Under the pieces are notes generated by a model. It worked only from the letters and a program-made list of their open reading frames with translations. It did not search any database and was not told where the DNA came from. The position numbers and the translations under genes were made by a program. A stretch of 64,000 nt of DNA from Onchidella celtica (lineage: Eukaryota; Mollusca; Gastropoda; Systellommatophora; Onchidiidae): positions 28,159,981 through 28,223,980 of the forward strand of contig OZ007579.1 in the NCBI GenBank assembly GCA_963931925.1. Direction: 5' to 3'. Positions 43,166 to 54,540 of the stretch are shown here, piece by piece. How positions within the stretch are numbered: the stretch's first letter is position 1; the number at the start of each line of letters is the position of its first letter.

Positions 43166-44112
43166 TTTTTATGTATACAGTGAACATATTAATGGATTTT
43201 TTTCGTTTGGTTTAGACTGAGCTTTTCAAATTTTTAATTTTTCGATGTTTTTTTTTCTTCAATTTTTCAATTCCAGTTTCGTTTTCAATTTGTTTTGTGC
43301 TGAACGTAATTGAAATGGTATTTTGTAACGGACATGATTTCTGTTAAAATTGAGCATAATGTTTTTATCAGATAATTGGTTTGTAATGAGAAACTTGGTT
43401 CCTATTTTAGTTCGAATCTCTTTATTTAGTTGTGAAAGTTGTCGACTTTCATTATAAACACTTTTAAAACCTTGCTATATCTATATCGGGGAGCAGAACT
43501 GGAACACAGTCATGAACTATTTTTGGTCTAAAAATCTCTTTACTTTGAGTGATGGGGGAACTCGTTAATTGAAATGTTGGACTTGATAAAACAAAACAAG
43601 GCAAAATAAAATAACAACGATCACAACAACAAAAATGAAAATAAAAAAGCAAAAATAGAAAATACAAAACGAAACCGTAAGTTACTCATTGTTTTGTATG
43701 TTCATCTTCTTCTTCAAGTGCCGGATCTGGAACAGATATCGACGATCATCGTTCGTCACTCATTCCTCTGCTGGGATGCTCTCAAAAAGCTCATATTGTC
43801 CTGGTTTTTCCCTGTCGCCCATTTGTTCAAACTCTCTAAATAATTATGTTATTCTTTGTCTACCTCTGCTTTTTTTTGGCCCTCTATTTTTCCAGTTAGG
43901 CTTGTTAAAACAAAAAAGGAAATATAAAACAAACAAACTGTCATCCATCTCACAAAATGGCGTATCATCAATTTTTTTATTTTACAGGAGAGTTTTTCAA
44001 CGTTTTGCTCACTTTTCTTACTCTTGGCTGTGGCAAAACGATTTCTGCTTAAGGCCAGTTTACACTAGTAGGTTTTAGGAATAGAAAAAAGGAATGGGGG
44101 ACTGTGTGGGAA
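43166..44112. other. no gene recognised, AT-rich
   Basis: T-rich DNA without repeat matches. A 129-codon plus-strand frame at 43689-44078 is Phe/Leu/Ser-rich and unlike any family I know; I regard it as chance in T-rich sequence. Confidence 0.4.
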
Positions 44113-44276
44113 AAACTCTCTTAGCTTTCCGTCTTTGGTTTTCCGATTTCCCACTTCGAAACGTTGTTTGTTTACACCGGTCTGTTTTCTGAACGAGAAA
44201 TGATGCACATCGTTTGTTTTGGTCATGTTTTGAAGGGGGAAATCGGAAAACCAAAGACGGAAAGCTAAGAGAGTTT
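44113..44276. repeat. perfect 40-bp inverted repeat (hairpin)
   Basis: 44113-44152 (AAACTCTCTTAGCTTTCCGT onward) is exactly complementary to 44237-44276 (ending ACGGAAAGCTAAGAGAGTTT), loop 84 bases. Outside, CCAGTTTACACTAGTAGG (44054) recalls the entry sequence of foldback elements, and TTGTTTACACCGGTCTG is inside the loop. Perfect arms suggest a young element or selection or conversion to keep the palindrome. Confidence 0.88.
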
Positions 44277-44991
44277 GAATTTTTTTTTTTATTTAAGTAG
44301 AAAATGAGATGATCGCTTGTGCACTTTGCACTATTATCAAACCCAGTCTAAAATCAACAACAACTACGTCTAGGCGCACATTGTGTGATTTGCTGTCTTG
44401 TCCTAGGCTCACATGTGTGACTTGTATTGTCGGTGTCGTGTCTCAGTTTCGTGTCCCCGTTGACTGTGTAATGAGCCCGTGTATCACATGTGTGCTCATC
44501 TTCATTCAATCGTATAGATTTCAAAAGCCAAACTCATCAAACAAAAAAAAAAAAGTAAAAATTTGCTGCGGCACAGGGATGCGACAATAAAGTTGCACGT
44601 ATGCTCATAAGCTAACTCATACTTTGCTCATACTCGGATGGCGAACGTCCGCCCATCAAGCGTGTGAGCATACAAAAAGCAATTAGCAAAATAATGTCTT
44701 CTCTGGCGCCGCGGACTTCTCATCTTTCAGGCGTAATGAAGGGGAATGAACGGGAATTTAATCAAACAGCGCCTGCTTTAGACAAGGCTATTCCTGGTGT
44801 CATTTCTGCGTTACTGGAGGTTTTGTCCTTCACAGGGCCTCCAGGGAGGAAGAAAGCACTGTTTCACTCTCAGAATCTGCTCATTTTTCTCCATCATTAT
44901 GTCGACTGGGGTCCATTCTGTATTCTCTCGTGCTACGGAAAAACGCTATATATACGCCAGTTCAGACAAATTCACTGTCTTAGCATCATTT

Positions 44992-45460
44992 AAACTAGCT
45001 GAGTTACCCGGCCCTGCCCGGGAGAAATATTTTTATTACTTATAATGATCTAGATCTAGGACACAAAGTGAAGGTCCATCCACAGACAAACATTCCGCGT
45101 CCTTTAAACGAACTAGCTGGCCTGCTGACTCGGGGAAGACACAGATGTGATTTTTAAAGTTGAATTTAATCACCAATGTGTAAACTGAGGCACAGAACAA
45201 AATTTCCTGTCATACTTTTAAATTCTACTCAAGAAAATACGTTATTTTTTTATTTTTTTTTCAGGCTTGAAATGTCTGAACACTTTCTTCTGTGCAACAC
45301 AGTTGTGGCTCAAAATCAACGGAAGTATTAAAAATATAGCGAACTTTATGACTTTTTAAAATAATAATGCCCACGTACACCTTTACGTTTTTCTTTACGT
45401 AATATATTCAGTAGAATTTAAGGCTTAGCGGTTAAAAAGCCTTTCATGACTGCACTGGAG
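44992..45460 (+). repeat. repeat family S2, copy 1 (CCCGG hairpin start)
   Basis: Starts AAACTAGCTGAGTTACCCGG with an CCCGGCCCTGCCCGGG hairpin, the opening motif also used by family S1. The rest (GGGGAAGACACAGATG, TGTGGCTCAAAATCAACGG, AGTATTAAAAATATAGC, GCGGTTAAAAAGCCTTTC) is matched in antisense at 60108-60425. No open frame was recognised. It may be a fragment of a non-LTR or Penelope-type element, unproven. Confidence 0.62.
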
Positions 45461-45597
45461 GCCTTACTTCCTTTGCAATGCCATAAAATTTGCTGTATCT
45501 TTATATTTAGGTTGTCATTTTGCTGGACTAGTGAAGTTTCCTTTGGCCATCACAAATGGACATTAAGTAAAGAATTTAATACCAAGCGACGCGATTT

Positions 45598-45614
45598 TTT
45601 TGGGGGGGGGGGGG
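45598..45614. repeat. T/G homopolymer run
   Basis: TTTTTT followed by about 13 G. It is one of more than twenty long G or C runs in the window. Confidence 0.8.
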
Positions 45615-45655
45615 GGCGCCATACAAAGTAAATTCTCTTCCATCATCTTGTAGAA

Positions 45656-45846
45656 TGAAATAATTATCGCCACGGTCAGGACACAGTTGCCTACGTCATT
45701 GTTTTGGTGTTTTGCGATGAAATGCTCCCCTTAAGCAGACAGTCATATGCACAGTTTAACAGTTACATTGTTTTGTTTCGTTGGCTTATGAATTTTTAAA
45801 TGAAAACCCACATCCTCCTTAGAAATATAAATATCGCACATTTTAG
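45656..45846 (+). mobile_element. MITE family M4, partial copy
   Basis: CGCCACGGTCAGGACACAGT, GATGAAATGCTCCCCTTAA, CAGTTTAACAGTTACATTG and TTTTTAAATGAAAACCCAC follow the order of the sense copy at 58025-58293. The right terminus is missing. Confidence 0.65.
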
Positions 45847-46258
45847 TAGGTTACTTTGGTCATCACAAAATGAAACTTGAACAAAGCATAAAGCAAAGTG
45901 CAGTGCGAAAGGTTTTTATCCTTTTTTTTTTTTCTGACGTGTCTTGTAAAGAAATTTTTTTTGTTGTTTGGTTCATACTGTGCTTTTCCGTAGCTCGACA
46001 GTATTGTATGACCGGGCAGGGTGAAAGTTGGATTGAGCATCTTTTCTTTGTGTTCGCTGTGGGTTAGTAATGAGGCCAGAGCTTCGTGTTGGGATTTGAA
46101 AGCGATTCTTCATTCCAGCAGCCTGATGTTTTTGTATTGTAAAAACGTTCATTATTTATTATAATCACTCTCATTTATAACAGGAGTGGCAAAATTGTGA
46201 TTTTAAAAGATTATGAGGAAGAAATATTCTTGAATCCAGTCAAATGCGAAAATAAAAT

Positions 46259-47220
46259 GTGAGTGGATCTGACGAAATCGGGCTTAGGGTGAAGTTTTTA
46301 TACTTCTTAAAGAAATCAAAATAAAATATTTCTAAGATTTCAAGTAAAATACTTTAAAAGAATGCAGAAAAATGGCCGACCTTTCATTTTATAAGCAACT
46401 AGCTGAGTTCCCGGCTCTGCCCGGGATAAATCGATTTATTAGTTTCAGTTCTGGGTGATTATTATGGACCTGCTTCATTTCGCCTGTTCCTTTAGCTTTA
46501 TTTTATTTTTGTTTGTGTGTTTTTAGATACGTTTTACTGCTCTCCCTTTGCGCATTGACGTCCTGCGCGTCCCGCCAGCATCCGTCAAATGGCTATGATT
46601 ATTTTGCGCACCGGTTAGGTTGTTTGTTAGTGAACACATCGCAGGAAGTGATAACGTCATGTGTTAATGGAAAAGAAATATCATATTTTCCTAGGCATAT
46701 TGAAAACACAAACCTGTACTTTTGGCCTGCAGCGTCAATCTCGCCAATTCCAAACCCTTTCTTTTTCCTAGTCTAGGCACATTGAGAACACACAAAGTTT
46801 CATACTTGATAGTCTAACTCAATCTCATCATTCAAACCAGTCCTAACCGGAAGTTGTTTTGTGAGTGTGATACAGATAACGGAACCAATCTCAATTACAT
46901 TAATTTGCCGAAAAAATAGACCGAACGCCAATGTATCGCAACCTAGAAACTGATACTAACGTTCTGCGAGTTATTAATTATTTTTTTATTTTCTGTGCTG
47001 GCGACACGACGACAGTCTATACTAAGCGCTCTATAAAATCTGAGGGCCACCGAATCAGCATTAACAGAGGAATAGCGAAAGGCGCGCTGCAATTGTCGTA
47101 AAGTTTCACTTTTATTAGTATAGATTATGAATTTCCGTAGAAAATATTTTTCCCTTTGGAGTGGTTCTCTCAGAAATTTGGCCTTTCACTTTTAGCCCGA
47201 TTTCGCCAGATCCACGCTTA
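46259..47220. mobile_element. foldback element split by an S1 repeat
   Basis: The left arm 46259-46345 (GAGTGGATCTGACGAAATCG, then GGCTTAGGGTGAAG) is the inverted partner of the right arm 47130-47218 (CACTTTTAGCCCGATTTCGC, CAGATCCACGC). Between them sits a complete S1 repeat (46397-47126). An older foldback element therefore appears to have received S1 as an insertion. Confidence 0.6.
46397..47126 (+). repeat. repeat family S1, copy 1 (~730 bp)
   Basis: Starts AACTAGCTGAGTTCCCGGCT with hairpin CCCGGCTCTGCCCGGG and ends TTTTATTAGTATAGATTA. It aligns end to end with 58421-59146 at an estimated low-to-mid 90s percent identity by eye. The start/end combination (ACTAGCTGA...CCCGG-CCCGGG and ...TATAGAT) is widespread in invertebrate dispersed repeats, but I cannot assign a superfamily. 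The 87-codon open frame at 46513-46776 inside it, despite a hydrophobic N-terminus, lies wholly in the repeat and is disrupted in the other copy. Confidence 0.82.
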
Positions 47221-47411
47221 ATTGGAATGTCCAGAGTAACTTGAACAGCAGCAACAACATAAAACAACAACCATTCAGAACAAACATGAGGCGATTGGAA
47301 ATGTATGACGTGGCCAGTTAGTGCTCAGTGCTAAGAAAAGCAGGAATAAAGCAACAAGAATATACATATATATATATATTTTTTGGAATTTTTTATTTTT
47401 TTTGGTATTTT

Positions 47412-47822
47412 TTAAAATCCCATTTGGGAAATTTGCCTTAGTGTTATTGCAGCCCAGTTACAACTGGAGCAGACACGTCGTCGCCACAGTGCAGCACCGG
47501 TCGGCGGTTTTTTGGGGGGGGGGTATGATAGTGGTAGGGATAAATTTTATTTAATTTTGCCCATACAGCAGCGTGTTCGGCCTGCTCTTCTCGATTTTCA
47601 ACTGCCAAGTATCTTTAACGTGCGCAAGGTGCACACTGACCCTCCGACTTTTCCGTCCTTGTCCGGCAAGACTAGGTGCTCGACCCTACCTACCATAGGA
47701 TGAGGGTCAAGAAAATATGAGAAAAATCCCCAAATTTCAACATGCCTGCACCGACCGGGATTCGAACCCGGTACCTTCGGCATGTCGAGCGAGCACATTG
47801 CCGCTAGACCACCGTGTCCCCT
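47412..47822 (-). mobile_element. tRNA-derived SINE, copy 6 (full length)
   Basis: In antisense: the head ends at GTGTCCCC near 47822, B-box complement GGATTCGAACC at 47758-47768, body with ACGTTAAAG complement near 47610, C-tract complement 47512-47523, GCGACGACGTGTCTGC segment and tail CAAATTTCCCAAATGGG. Its flanks are T-rich and AT-repeat DNA, with no clear target duplication. Confidence 0.85.
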
Positions 47823-47879
47823 GTAGACCACCGGGTCCATATCACGATAAACACAGTTACAATACTGATTGTGCAAAGG

Positions 47880-48075
47880 CTGACACTAACACTAAGCTGT
47901 TGACGCACTGAATCAAGTCAGTTTTGTCTCAGTTACAGTGTCGGGTGTTTACTGTGGAATTAAACGTGACCTGGCGCACTAACGAGACGGAAACAAGTTT
48001 TTGTCTCACCAGTTTGGGGCAACGCAAAACTGCCTTGAGACAACCATTGGAAAGATAGACCTTGTGCACAGAGTC
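47880..48075 (+). repeat. family R2, copy 2
   Basis: GTGACCTGGCGCACTAACGA, GTTTTTGTCTCACCAG, AAACTGCCTTGAGACAACC. It follows the head side of SINE copy 6, the same arrangement as at 62330. Confidence 0.55.
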
Positions 48076-48330
48076 GGCATCGACGCCAAAGAAATTTAAA
48101 TCTGTGTTCCAACAGCCTTAGGGTCATGAAAATGAAAAAAAAATAAAAATTTTTAGCTGTCACTATCATTGTCTCTGTTGATTTCATCGCCATCATTAAC
48201 TAAACGAGGCACAATGTTCCAATTGTTTTGAACCTTTTAGGTACCAACAAAACAGCGCTAGAGAAGACAGGTATTTAGAGCAGCCCTCATATTGTAGCGC
48301 TGTACCAAGGCATTCGGGATCAGAACAGCG

Positions 48331-48508
48331 TTAAGATAGGTTTTCATGCGCACGGAAACGGAAACGTCAAAAACCATTCAACTAGTGAAATAAGAGTGTT
48401 TCCATACGCAGTACAGATGCAATAAACACCCTTTCTTTTTACTACTTGGTGGATTTGTTACCTTTCCGTTGCTGTTTCCGTTTCCGTACACATGAAAACA
48501 CAGCTTAA
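48331..48508. mobile_element. foldback MITE family F, copy 2
   Basis: The left TTAAGATAGGTTTTCATGCG and the right CACATGAAAACACAGCTTAA are inverted ends that both include TTAA. Inner arms GTCAAAAACCATTCAACTAG and CTACTTGGTGGATTTG pair. The most complete ends of the family. Confidence 0.82.
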
Positions 48509-48875
48509 GCCATTTATTTATTTATTATTATTTTTTTTTTTTTACACTGTTCGTTACATTAATAAGTATAGGATATAACGATGGAGCCAAATCGAAATGC
48601 AGTTTCTGGAGAGTCTAACAGAAGTTCTTGCCACAAAGCAGAATGTAGAAAATACTGTAATAATATATAATAAACCTCTTACTTGAAAGAAAACAGAACT
48701 TTTTGCACTTTTCTGTTTGCTAGAGAATCTAGCCAATTGGCAACTCAAATTACATGGACATAAAATGAAAAAAAAAAAAAGTACAGAAAATATTTTTTTG
48801 GTTTATATTTTAAGGTTCTTTCATTCATTTATTTATTTCCTCAATCGTATTATTTATTTATTTATTTTTGTCGAC

Positions 48876-49051
48876 GTAGCTGGATTTTCATGTGTACGAA
48901 AACGGAAACATCAGCGGAAACGTTAAAAATCCTTCAAATAGTGAAAGAGATGAACCTTTTCAAGTGTACTGAAACACTTTTTCTTCTTACTGCTTGATGG
49001 ACTTTTGACGGTTTCCGTTTGCCGTTTCCGTACAAAGGAAAACACGTCTTT
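48876..49051. mobile_element. foldback MITE family F, copy 3
   Basis: GGATTTTCATGTGTACGAAA on the left, CCGTTTCCGTACAAAGGAAA on the right, with GTTAAAAATCCTTCAAATAG and TGCTTGATGGACTTTTGAC inside. More diverged than copy 2. Confidence 0.75.
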
Positions 49052-49398
49052 AGTCTCTATATTGCCCACGAGTGATGAAACTTACACGGTAAATTTAAGA
49101 AAAAAACAACAACAAGCAACAACAACAAGAACCGCAGCAACAAAAACGACATTTTAAGACATTAAAACGACAGAGAAAAGAAAAGAACGGTAATACTACT
49201 TGTCGCCAGGCAGTTACATGTAATTGATACTGGTAAACCGAAAGAGAAAGTGCGGATTTATTTAGGTTATCCCCCGTGGCTTATATCTTCAGTTTCTTTT
49301 GTACTTTTAGAAGAATACATTTTATAATCACTTTTGTTTGAGTTAATGCGTGTCTGGTCTTCACAGAGTTATTACCGACGGCCGAAATTTGGACTTAA

Positions 49399-49739
49399 CC
49401 CTCTAGTGCCCAGACAAAGATTGTCTTATTACCTCGCCCTGAAATTTAAAAACTCGCTAAACTGGTTTAAAAAGTCAAATGAATGAAAAAAGAAAGTTAC
49501 TATTTATCAGGAACATTTATTTACTGATAAACAAATGAAATGTATTTTTATAACAGGAACATGCGGAACTTTATATTACGAAATACCATAAAACCCACAG
49601 AAAAGCCGTGGGGTCGCAGCAGGGCTATAAGCAGTGTCAAAATTGGGCAAAAAACATACAACCTTTTCTTTTTGCCCAATTTTGGAACATTATAAATATG
49701 GTGACGGGACTCAAATACGGAACACTGGGCAGTAGAGGG
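49399..49739. mobile_element. piggyBac-type MITE with TTAA duplications (P1)
   Basis: 341 bp flanked by TTAA at 49395-49398 and 49740-49743. Ends CCCTCTAGTGCCCAG and CTGGGCAGTAGAGGG are 15-bp inverted repeats with one mismatch. TTAA target duplication with CCCT-type ends is the piggyBac signature. The interior carries an R4-like block and an internal hairpin (TTGGGCAAAAAACAT against TTTTTGCCCAATTTTGG). No transposase. Confidence 0.87.
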
Positions 49740-49743
49740 TTAA

Positions 49744-50667
49744 CTAATATTTTATGGTTTCTTCTATTATTGGAGACGGTTCTGGAGGTTTTTGTGAAAG
49801 AAAAAAACAATTTTGACTCTTGACGGAGTTTCTGTGCCATGTCCAGTAAATGGAACATGTGTTGTATGTGTTTGCCTGTGTGCATCCGATCGGCGCGAGT
49901 TTTACTCTGAAAGTAAATATAATTCTAAAAACAGAATTCTTAGCCAAAACGAGCACCGGACGATTTTGATAGTGATGTCACGATATTTAGTTTGAATGAG
50001 AGCCCCGTGCACCAGCCAACTGGTTGGATGTTCTGGCATCCCCATCCAACTGACCGGCTGATCAAAACCGGCAGACGCGCGCCTAGGCTTAAAGCTGTCG
50101 CACTCAAAAGGTTAATGAGCAAATTTTTTTTTTTCGTATAATCGACCCTTAAAGAACAACGTTGGATAAGGAAAGAAAAGACTTATTATGTCGTGTCAGG
50201 TCACTGGCTTGTATAATATTTGTTTGTGTGTGTGTGGGGGGGGGGTCAAGTAATCTGGAGCGGGAAATACAAGGCATAGAAATTAGGACTTTGTGGGTCT
50301 GCAGACATCAGTACTTTCTTTTTCTGCAGCCATAAATATGATGTAAAAGTGTGAAAGTGATGACAAACTTCACTAAGGCTTCCCAGCCTTTCAGAGAAAA
50401 AATCACAGACGCAGTATTGTAACTGCCGTCCACCAGGTACAAGCGCACCCGCCTTCCTCTTTGAACTCTCTTTGTATTATACCAAACAAGATTTAGATAC
50501 AGAGGTATCGCTGACCTTTAAGAGCCAGAACTATGCCTTGCTTTGCGTGTCCTTGATTGTTTTATTTCATTTGTCGCACTCACTGTCCACTGCATGAGAC
50601 TGTTACATTGGCAGCCGGGTAATCAACTCTATTTTACATTCGGTCGGAGGATGTTATGATGAAGGAG
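49744..50667. other. no gene recognised
   Basis: Contains a GT/G-run at about 50225-50246. A segment near 50010-50075 (AACTGGTTGGATG) shares short motifs with 32088-32110 (GACTGGTTGGATGG). No gene seen. Confidence 0.35.
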
Positions 50668-50759
50668 CTGTTGTTAGGGGAGCGTGGTATTTTACATTAT
50701 AGCGAACTCAGTTCAGTATTTTCTCTATTTGGCTTTGACTATACGCCCTTAAAAAACAG
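50668..50759. mobile_element. MITE family M2, copy 3
   Basis: CTGTTGTTAGGGGAGCG at the left, ACGCCCTTAAAAAACAG at the right, interior GGTATTTTACATTATAGCG and TATTTTCTCTATTTGGCTTT. Slightly shorter than the 36794 copy. Confidence 0.75.
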
Positions 50760-51424
50760 ATGAAAAAGAGTGAGTGCCGGGGGTCCACAGACTAATAAAT
50801 TAACCAGACTGAAAACACGAGCTTCGGGCTGTGTCGTTTTTGACGGAAGCTAATGAGATGCGGCCGTTTAACCAACATGGCCACTGCTCGGGAAATTCCG
50901 ATTCTTGTTCTATCTGCAGTAGAAATTTCTTTTTATTTGTCAGGATTGGTTGTACATGTATTAATGATGCATTAACTTGCCTATCCTTTCATTTTATTGT
51001 CTACAGCTGCCTTTTTTTTTATTGTTATAAATGATGACCGTATGGACTTTTAGCGACCGCTGTAGCTATGCTGAAGCGTGGGTCGCAACCGTAAACCTAC
51101 AGTGGCGGACCTTTCGCTGTTTTGTGACGTCACACAATGGGCTCATCCAGTCTGGGTATTTTATTAGTCTGTGCGGTGGTCTCTCAGACTACGAGTGTGA
51201 AATGGAGTTAAGAAGTTCAAAATAAAAGATTGTTGAAGTGCAAAATAACAGACAGAAAAAAAGTGCAACTTGATTTTGAATTTGAGTTTGGCGAAAGCAC
51301 GTCGACACGATAACGGCCATGTTGTGCTGGGAAAAACTAAGACAATAGGCAGAATTCAGCAGGTCAGCAGGACAGGAGAAGACACTATCAGAAACGCCCA
51401 CCAGCTACCCGCAACAACAAAACG

Positions 51425-51665
51425 GATGAAAACAAACGACAGCAAGGTTTTTCCATAGATGAAAATCGCCACTTTTTAGAAGTTTTCAGCCTAAGGGGCA
51501 GTTTTGCCGCAGAACAGCAGCAGCAGCAACAACAACAACAACAACAACAAAGAAAATGGTATTAATTGTCAAATAAGTGAAAACAAACCACAGCACGGTA
51601 TTTCCATAGATAAAAATTGTCAGCCTTTTAGAACGTCAGCTTTTGGTGCCTTCGCTGGGTGAAAA
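51425..51665 (+). repeat. tandem duplication with CAG/CAA tract
   Basis: GAAAACAAACGACAGCAAGG ... TTTCCATAGATGAAAA and GAAAACAAACCACAGCACGG ... TTTCCATAGATAAAAA are two copies about 155 bp apart. Between them is a CAG/CAA run at 51518-51550. The run is in no long plus-strand frame, unlike the 31-kb exon. Confidence 0.6.
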
Positions 51666-51775
51666 TGTCAACTGAGCTCGTCGTGCGTGTATTACTGTCA
51701 AGGCTTTGAGTTTGAGTCAGGGTTTTACCTCGCGTCCGGCATGATAACGGCCACTTTGCACCTTTCACGGTCTAT

Positions 51776-51988
51776 TCTAACAGGCTGCGTTACAATTTGC
51801 TCTGAGATAGAGAGAGGTAGAGAGAGAGAGAGAGAGAGAGTGAGCGAGACAGGGAGAGAGAAAGAAGCAGTGTAGTGTGTTGAGTGCTCCGCAGGCGCTC
51901 TATTCTGCTCTGTGGTTGACATGTTGTTTCTGTAAAGCGCATAGAGCATTTTAAATGGATAAGCGCTATATAAATGCCATCCATTATT
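51776..51988 (+). mobile_element. family T, copy 2
   Basis: Same order as 16190-16396: AACAGGCTGCGTTACAATTT, GA-rich middle, GTGTGTTGAGTGCTCCGC, GTTGACATGTTGTTTCTG, GTAAAGCGCATAGAGC, GATAAGCGCTATATAAATG and an ATT-rich end. It abuts the antisense LINE fragment. Confidence 0.68.
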
Positions 51989-51994
51989 ACTATT

Positions 51995-52445
51995 CAGGTA
52001 GTCTATTTATGTTTGGTATTCAGAGCTTCATCAATATAAATTTCACAAATAGAACTAGATTGTTCCGAAGACATTTTATCACATTGGTAAAATTCTCTAA
52101 AGTTGTTTTCTATAGATTGGAAAAAGAATTTTGTAAATGTGAATAAATTTTTTTCAATGAAGTTGGTGATCTTAGCCTCTTTCAGAAATGGATCCGCGTC
52201 AGAAAATAATTCTTTCATGGATCCGCAGGCATCATGCTTTCTTCAGATATGCCTGAAATCTACACATTCAGTCAAAATATGCCCCTATTGATAGTTGGCA
52301 ATTGCATGCCACACATTCGGGGCGATCTTCCTCTGAGTGAAGCCCGGTGTGTGAGGTGGATATGACCCTAACGGAGTCTGCAAAGGATAATTAATTTTCA
52401 TCTCTGCGATTTCGTTGAGAGGTATGAGCCCACTGTCGAAGTTCA
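51995..52445 (-). mobile_element. C-terminal remnant of an I/Jockey-group LINE
   Basis: On the minus strand the region encodes a decayed C-terminus of a LINE polyprotein of the group with a downstream zinc-knuckle-like motif after RNase H. RPECVACNC (complement 52299-52325) follows HSEED, then, after frame changes, HILTECVDFRHI and KELFSDADPFLKEAKITNFI. These match the order C-x2-C-N-C ... H-I-L-x-x-C-x-x-F and the final helix with F-L-K-x. Several stops and frameshifts are present and reverse transcriptase is absent. Clade placement is from remembered family features. Confidence 0.62.
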
Positions 52446-53030
52446 TCTTGGATTTTTATGTATCATAGGATGAAGTAATGTACCGGCCATTTTGAAATTG
52501 GTTCTGCATTATAATTTTTCTTTTTTTTTTTCATTTTGTTTCTTTAAGAAGTATATTTCATTCAAAATAGCACAAAATCACACACATACTTTGCCTTTAG
52601 GCACCGGATTCCATGTGCCACATCTGACCCCAACCCCCTCCTGAATCGTGCTTTCCGATTTTCATCTTTGTATTTCAAAACCGAGCAAGCTCATTTCTTC
52701 CCCTTTTTAACGTGATTTCCAGCCAGACGAAGACTTACAGTTTCATAAAGCCTTCACAAAGAGTTACTAAAAAGAAAGGCTTCAGTATTGAGGAGCAGTG
52801 CTATAATTATTCGACGCTAAATTTGCTGGCCTTCTTGTACCGGTCTGCGAGTGCTAGGTTACGCCGTTGGAGTCATGACAACCCCGACGAGCTGGTGTGG
52901 CGAGGGCGAAATGTCAGACGTGCGGCAGTTGACGTGGGGTCATGGAGAAATAGCAGGGACGCTGGGAGAAGGCAAGGGGGGAAAATCAATGCTTGCGATT
53001 TGTTGCTGGTAACTTCTCTTGGAGAGAGAT
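52446..53030. other. no gene recognised
   Basis: Mixed sequence before the GA-rich block. The 192-codon plus-strand frame 52712-53290 derives its second half (Arg/Glu) from GAGA repeats. Its first half (ISSQTKTYSFIKPSQ and on) has no recognised domain. Confidence 0.35.
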
Positions 53031-53325
53031 TGGGGGGGGGGGGGGAGGAGAAGGAAGAGCGTTGGAGGGGAGAGAGAGAAAAACAGAATTTGAGAGAAAG
53101 AGAGAGTGAGACACAGAGAGAGAGATTTGAGCGGGCTAAAGGAAAGAATATGAGAGGGGAGAGGGAGAAAAACAGGCAATTTGAGCTGGGGAGAGAGTGT
53201 GCGAGGGAGAATAATGTGAGCTGGAGGAGGAGGAAGAGAGAGAGGAGAGAGAGAGATTTGAGCTCGGGAGAGGAGGAGAGAAGAATATGAGCGGGAGGAG
53301 GGAGAGAATTTGAGCTGACGGATGA
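53031..53325. repeat. G-run and GA-rich low-complexity block
   Basis: A G-run at 53031-53044 followed by purine-rich GAGAGA with an AATTTGAG or GATTTGAGC spacer recurring every ~60-70 bases. Long frames here are artefacts. Confidence 0.8.
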
Positions 53326-53327
53326 TG

Positions 53328-53384
<57 letters not shown>

Positions 53385-53403
53385 GTTGATAGATTGATAG
53401 ATT

Positions 53404-53448
<45 letters not shown>

Positions 53449-53471
53449 ATAGATGCATAGATAGATAGGTT

Positions 53472-53528
<57 letters not shown>

Positions 53529-53539
53529 GTTGATAGATT

Positions 53540-53581
<42 letters not shown>

Positions 53582-53611
53582 CAGATAAATAGATGCATAG
53601 ATAGATAGGTT

Positions 53612-53648
<37 letters not shown>

Positions 53649-53659
53649 GTTGATAGATT

Positions 53660-53704
<45 letters not shown>

Positions 53705-53895
53705 ATAGATGCATAGATAGATAGGTTGATAGATTGATAGATAGATAGATAGATAGATTGATAGATAGATAGATAGATAGATAAATAGATGCATAGATAG
53801 ATAGGTTGATAGATAGATATATAGATAGATAGATAGATAGATTGATAGATAGATAGATAGATAGATAGATAAATAGATGCATAGATAGATAGGTT

Positions 53896-53964
<69 letters not shown>

Positions 53965-53972
53965 GTAGATGT
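53326..53972. repeat. ~650-bp (GATA)n with higher-order structure
   Basis: Almost pure GATA. Variant units GGTTGATAGATTGATAG and AAATAGATGCATAG recur together at intervals of about 75-180 bases, showing segmental duplication of blocks. The 284-390-codon minus-strand Ser/Ile/Tyr/Leu frames are purely this array. Confidence 0.95.
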
Positions 53973-54283
53973 TTTCTTGATGATCTATGTTATTGATGTG
54001 GTCACTGTGGTCTGAGCGTGCAGTTGTTCGAAGGAAGAAAGACATCGATCTAGAACCTTAATGTTTTTATAGCAGAGTGCCAGTGATCCGCAGAACATGA
54101 ACAAATAGTGGCCTATTTATCTGGCACGACGTCCCAGCACAATACATACGTATAGACAGGGCCAGCCCCAGGCATGGACAGTCTGGAACATGGAAACTGG
54201 ATGGTACACCCAAGGCCACTTTGTTGGTAAAAGTTACCTTGGGTTCTGTCTGGTTTACCCGCGGGGTTTATTCTTTGAGCTTG

Positions 54284-54540
<257 letters not shown>

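Noticed and set aside
43689-44078. 129-codon plus-strand frame
   Set aside because: Phe/Leu/Ser-rich in T-rich DNA, no recognisable domain, no supporting splice or promoter signals.
44664-44993. 109-codon plus-strand frame
   Set aside because: Composition is acceptable but no family resemblance, and its end abuts the S2 repeat; not enough to call a gene.
46513-46776. 87-codon frame with a signal-peptide-like start
   Set aside because: Lies fully inside repeat S1, and the corresponding part of copy 2 at 58.5 kb has indels that break the frame.
52873-54045. 390-, 284- and 248-codon minus-strand open frames
   Set aside because: They are translations of the GATA array and adjoining GA repeats in successive frames (YLSI repeats); no gene-like composition.
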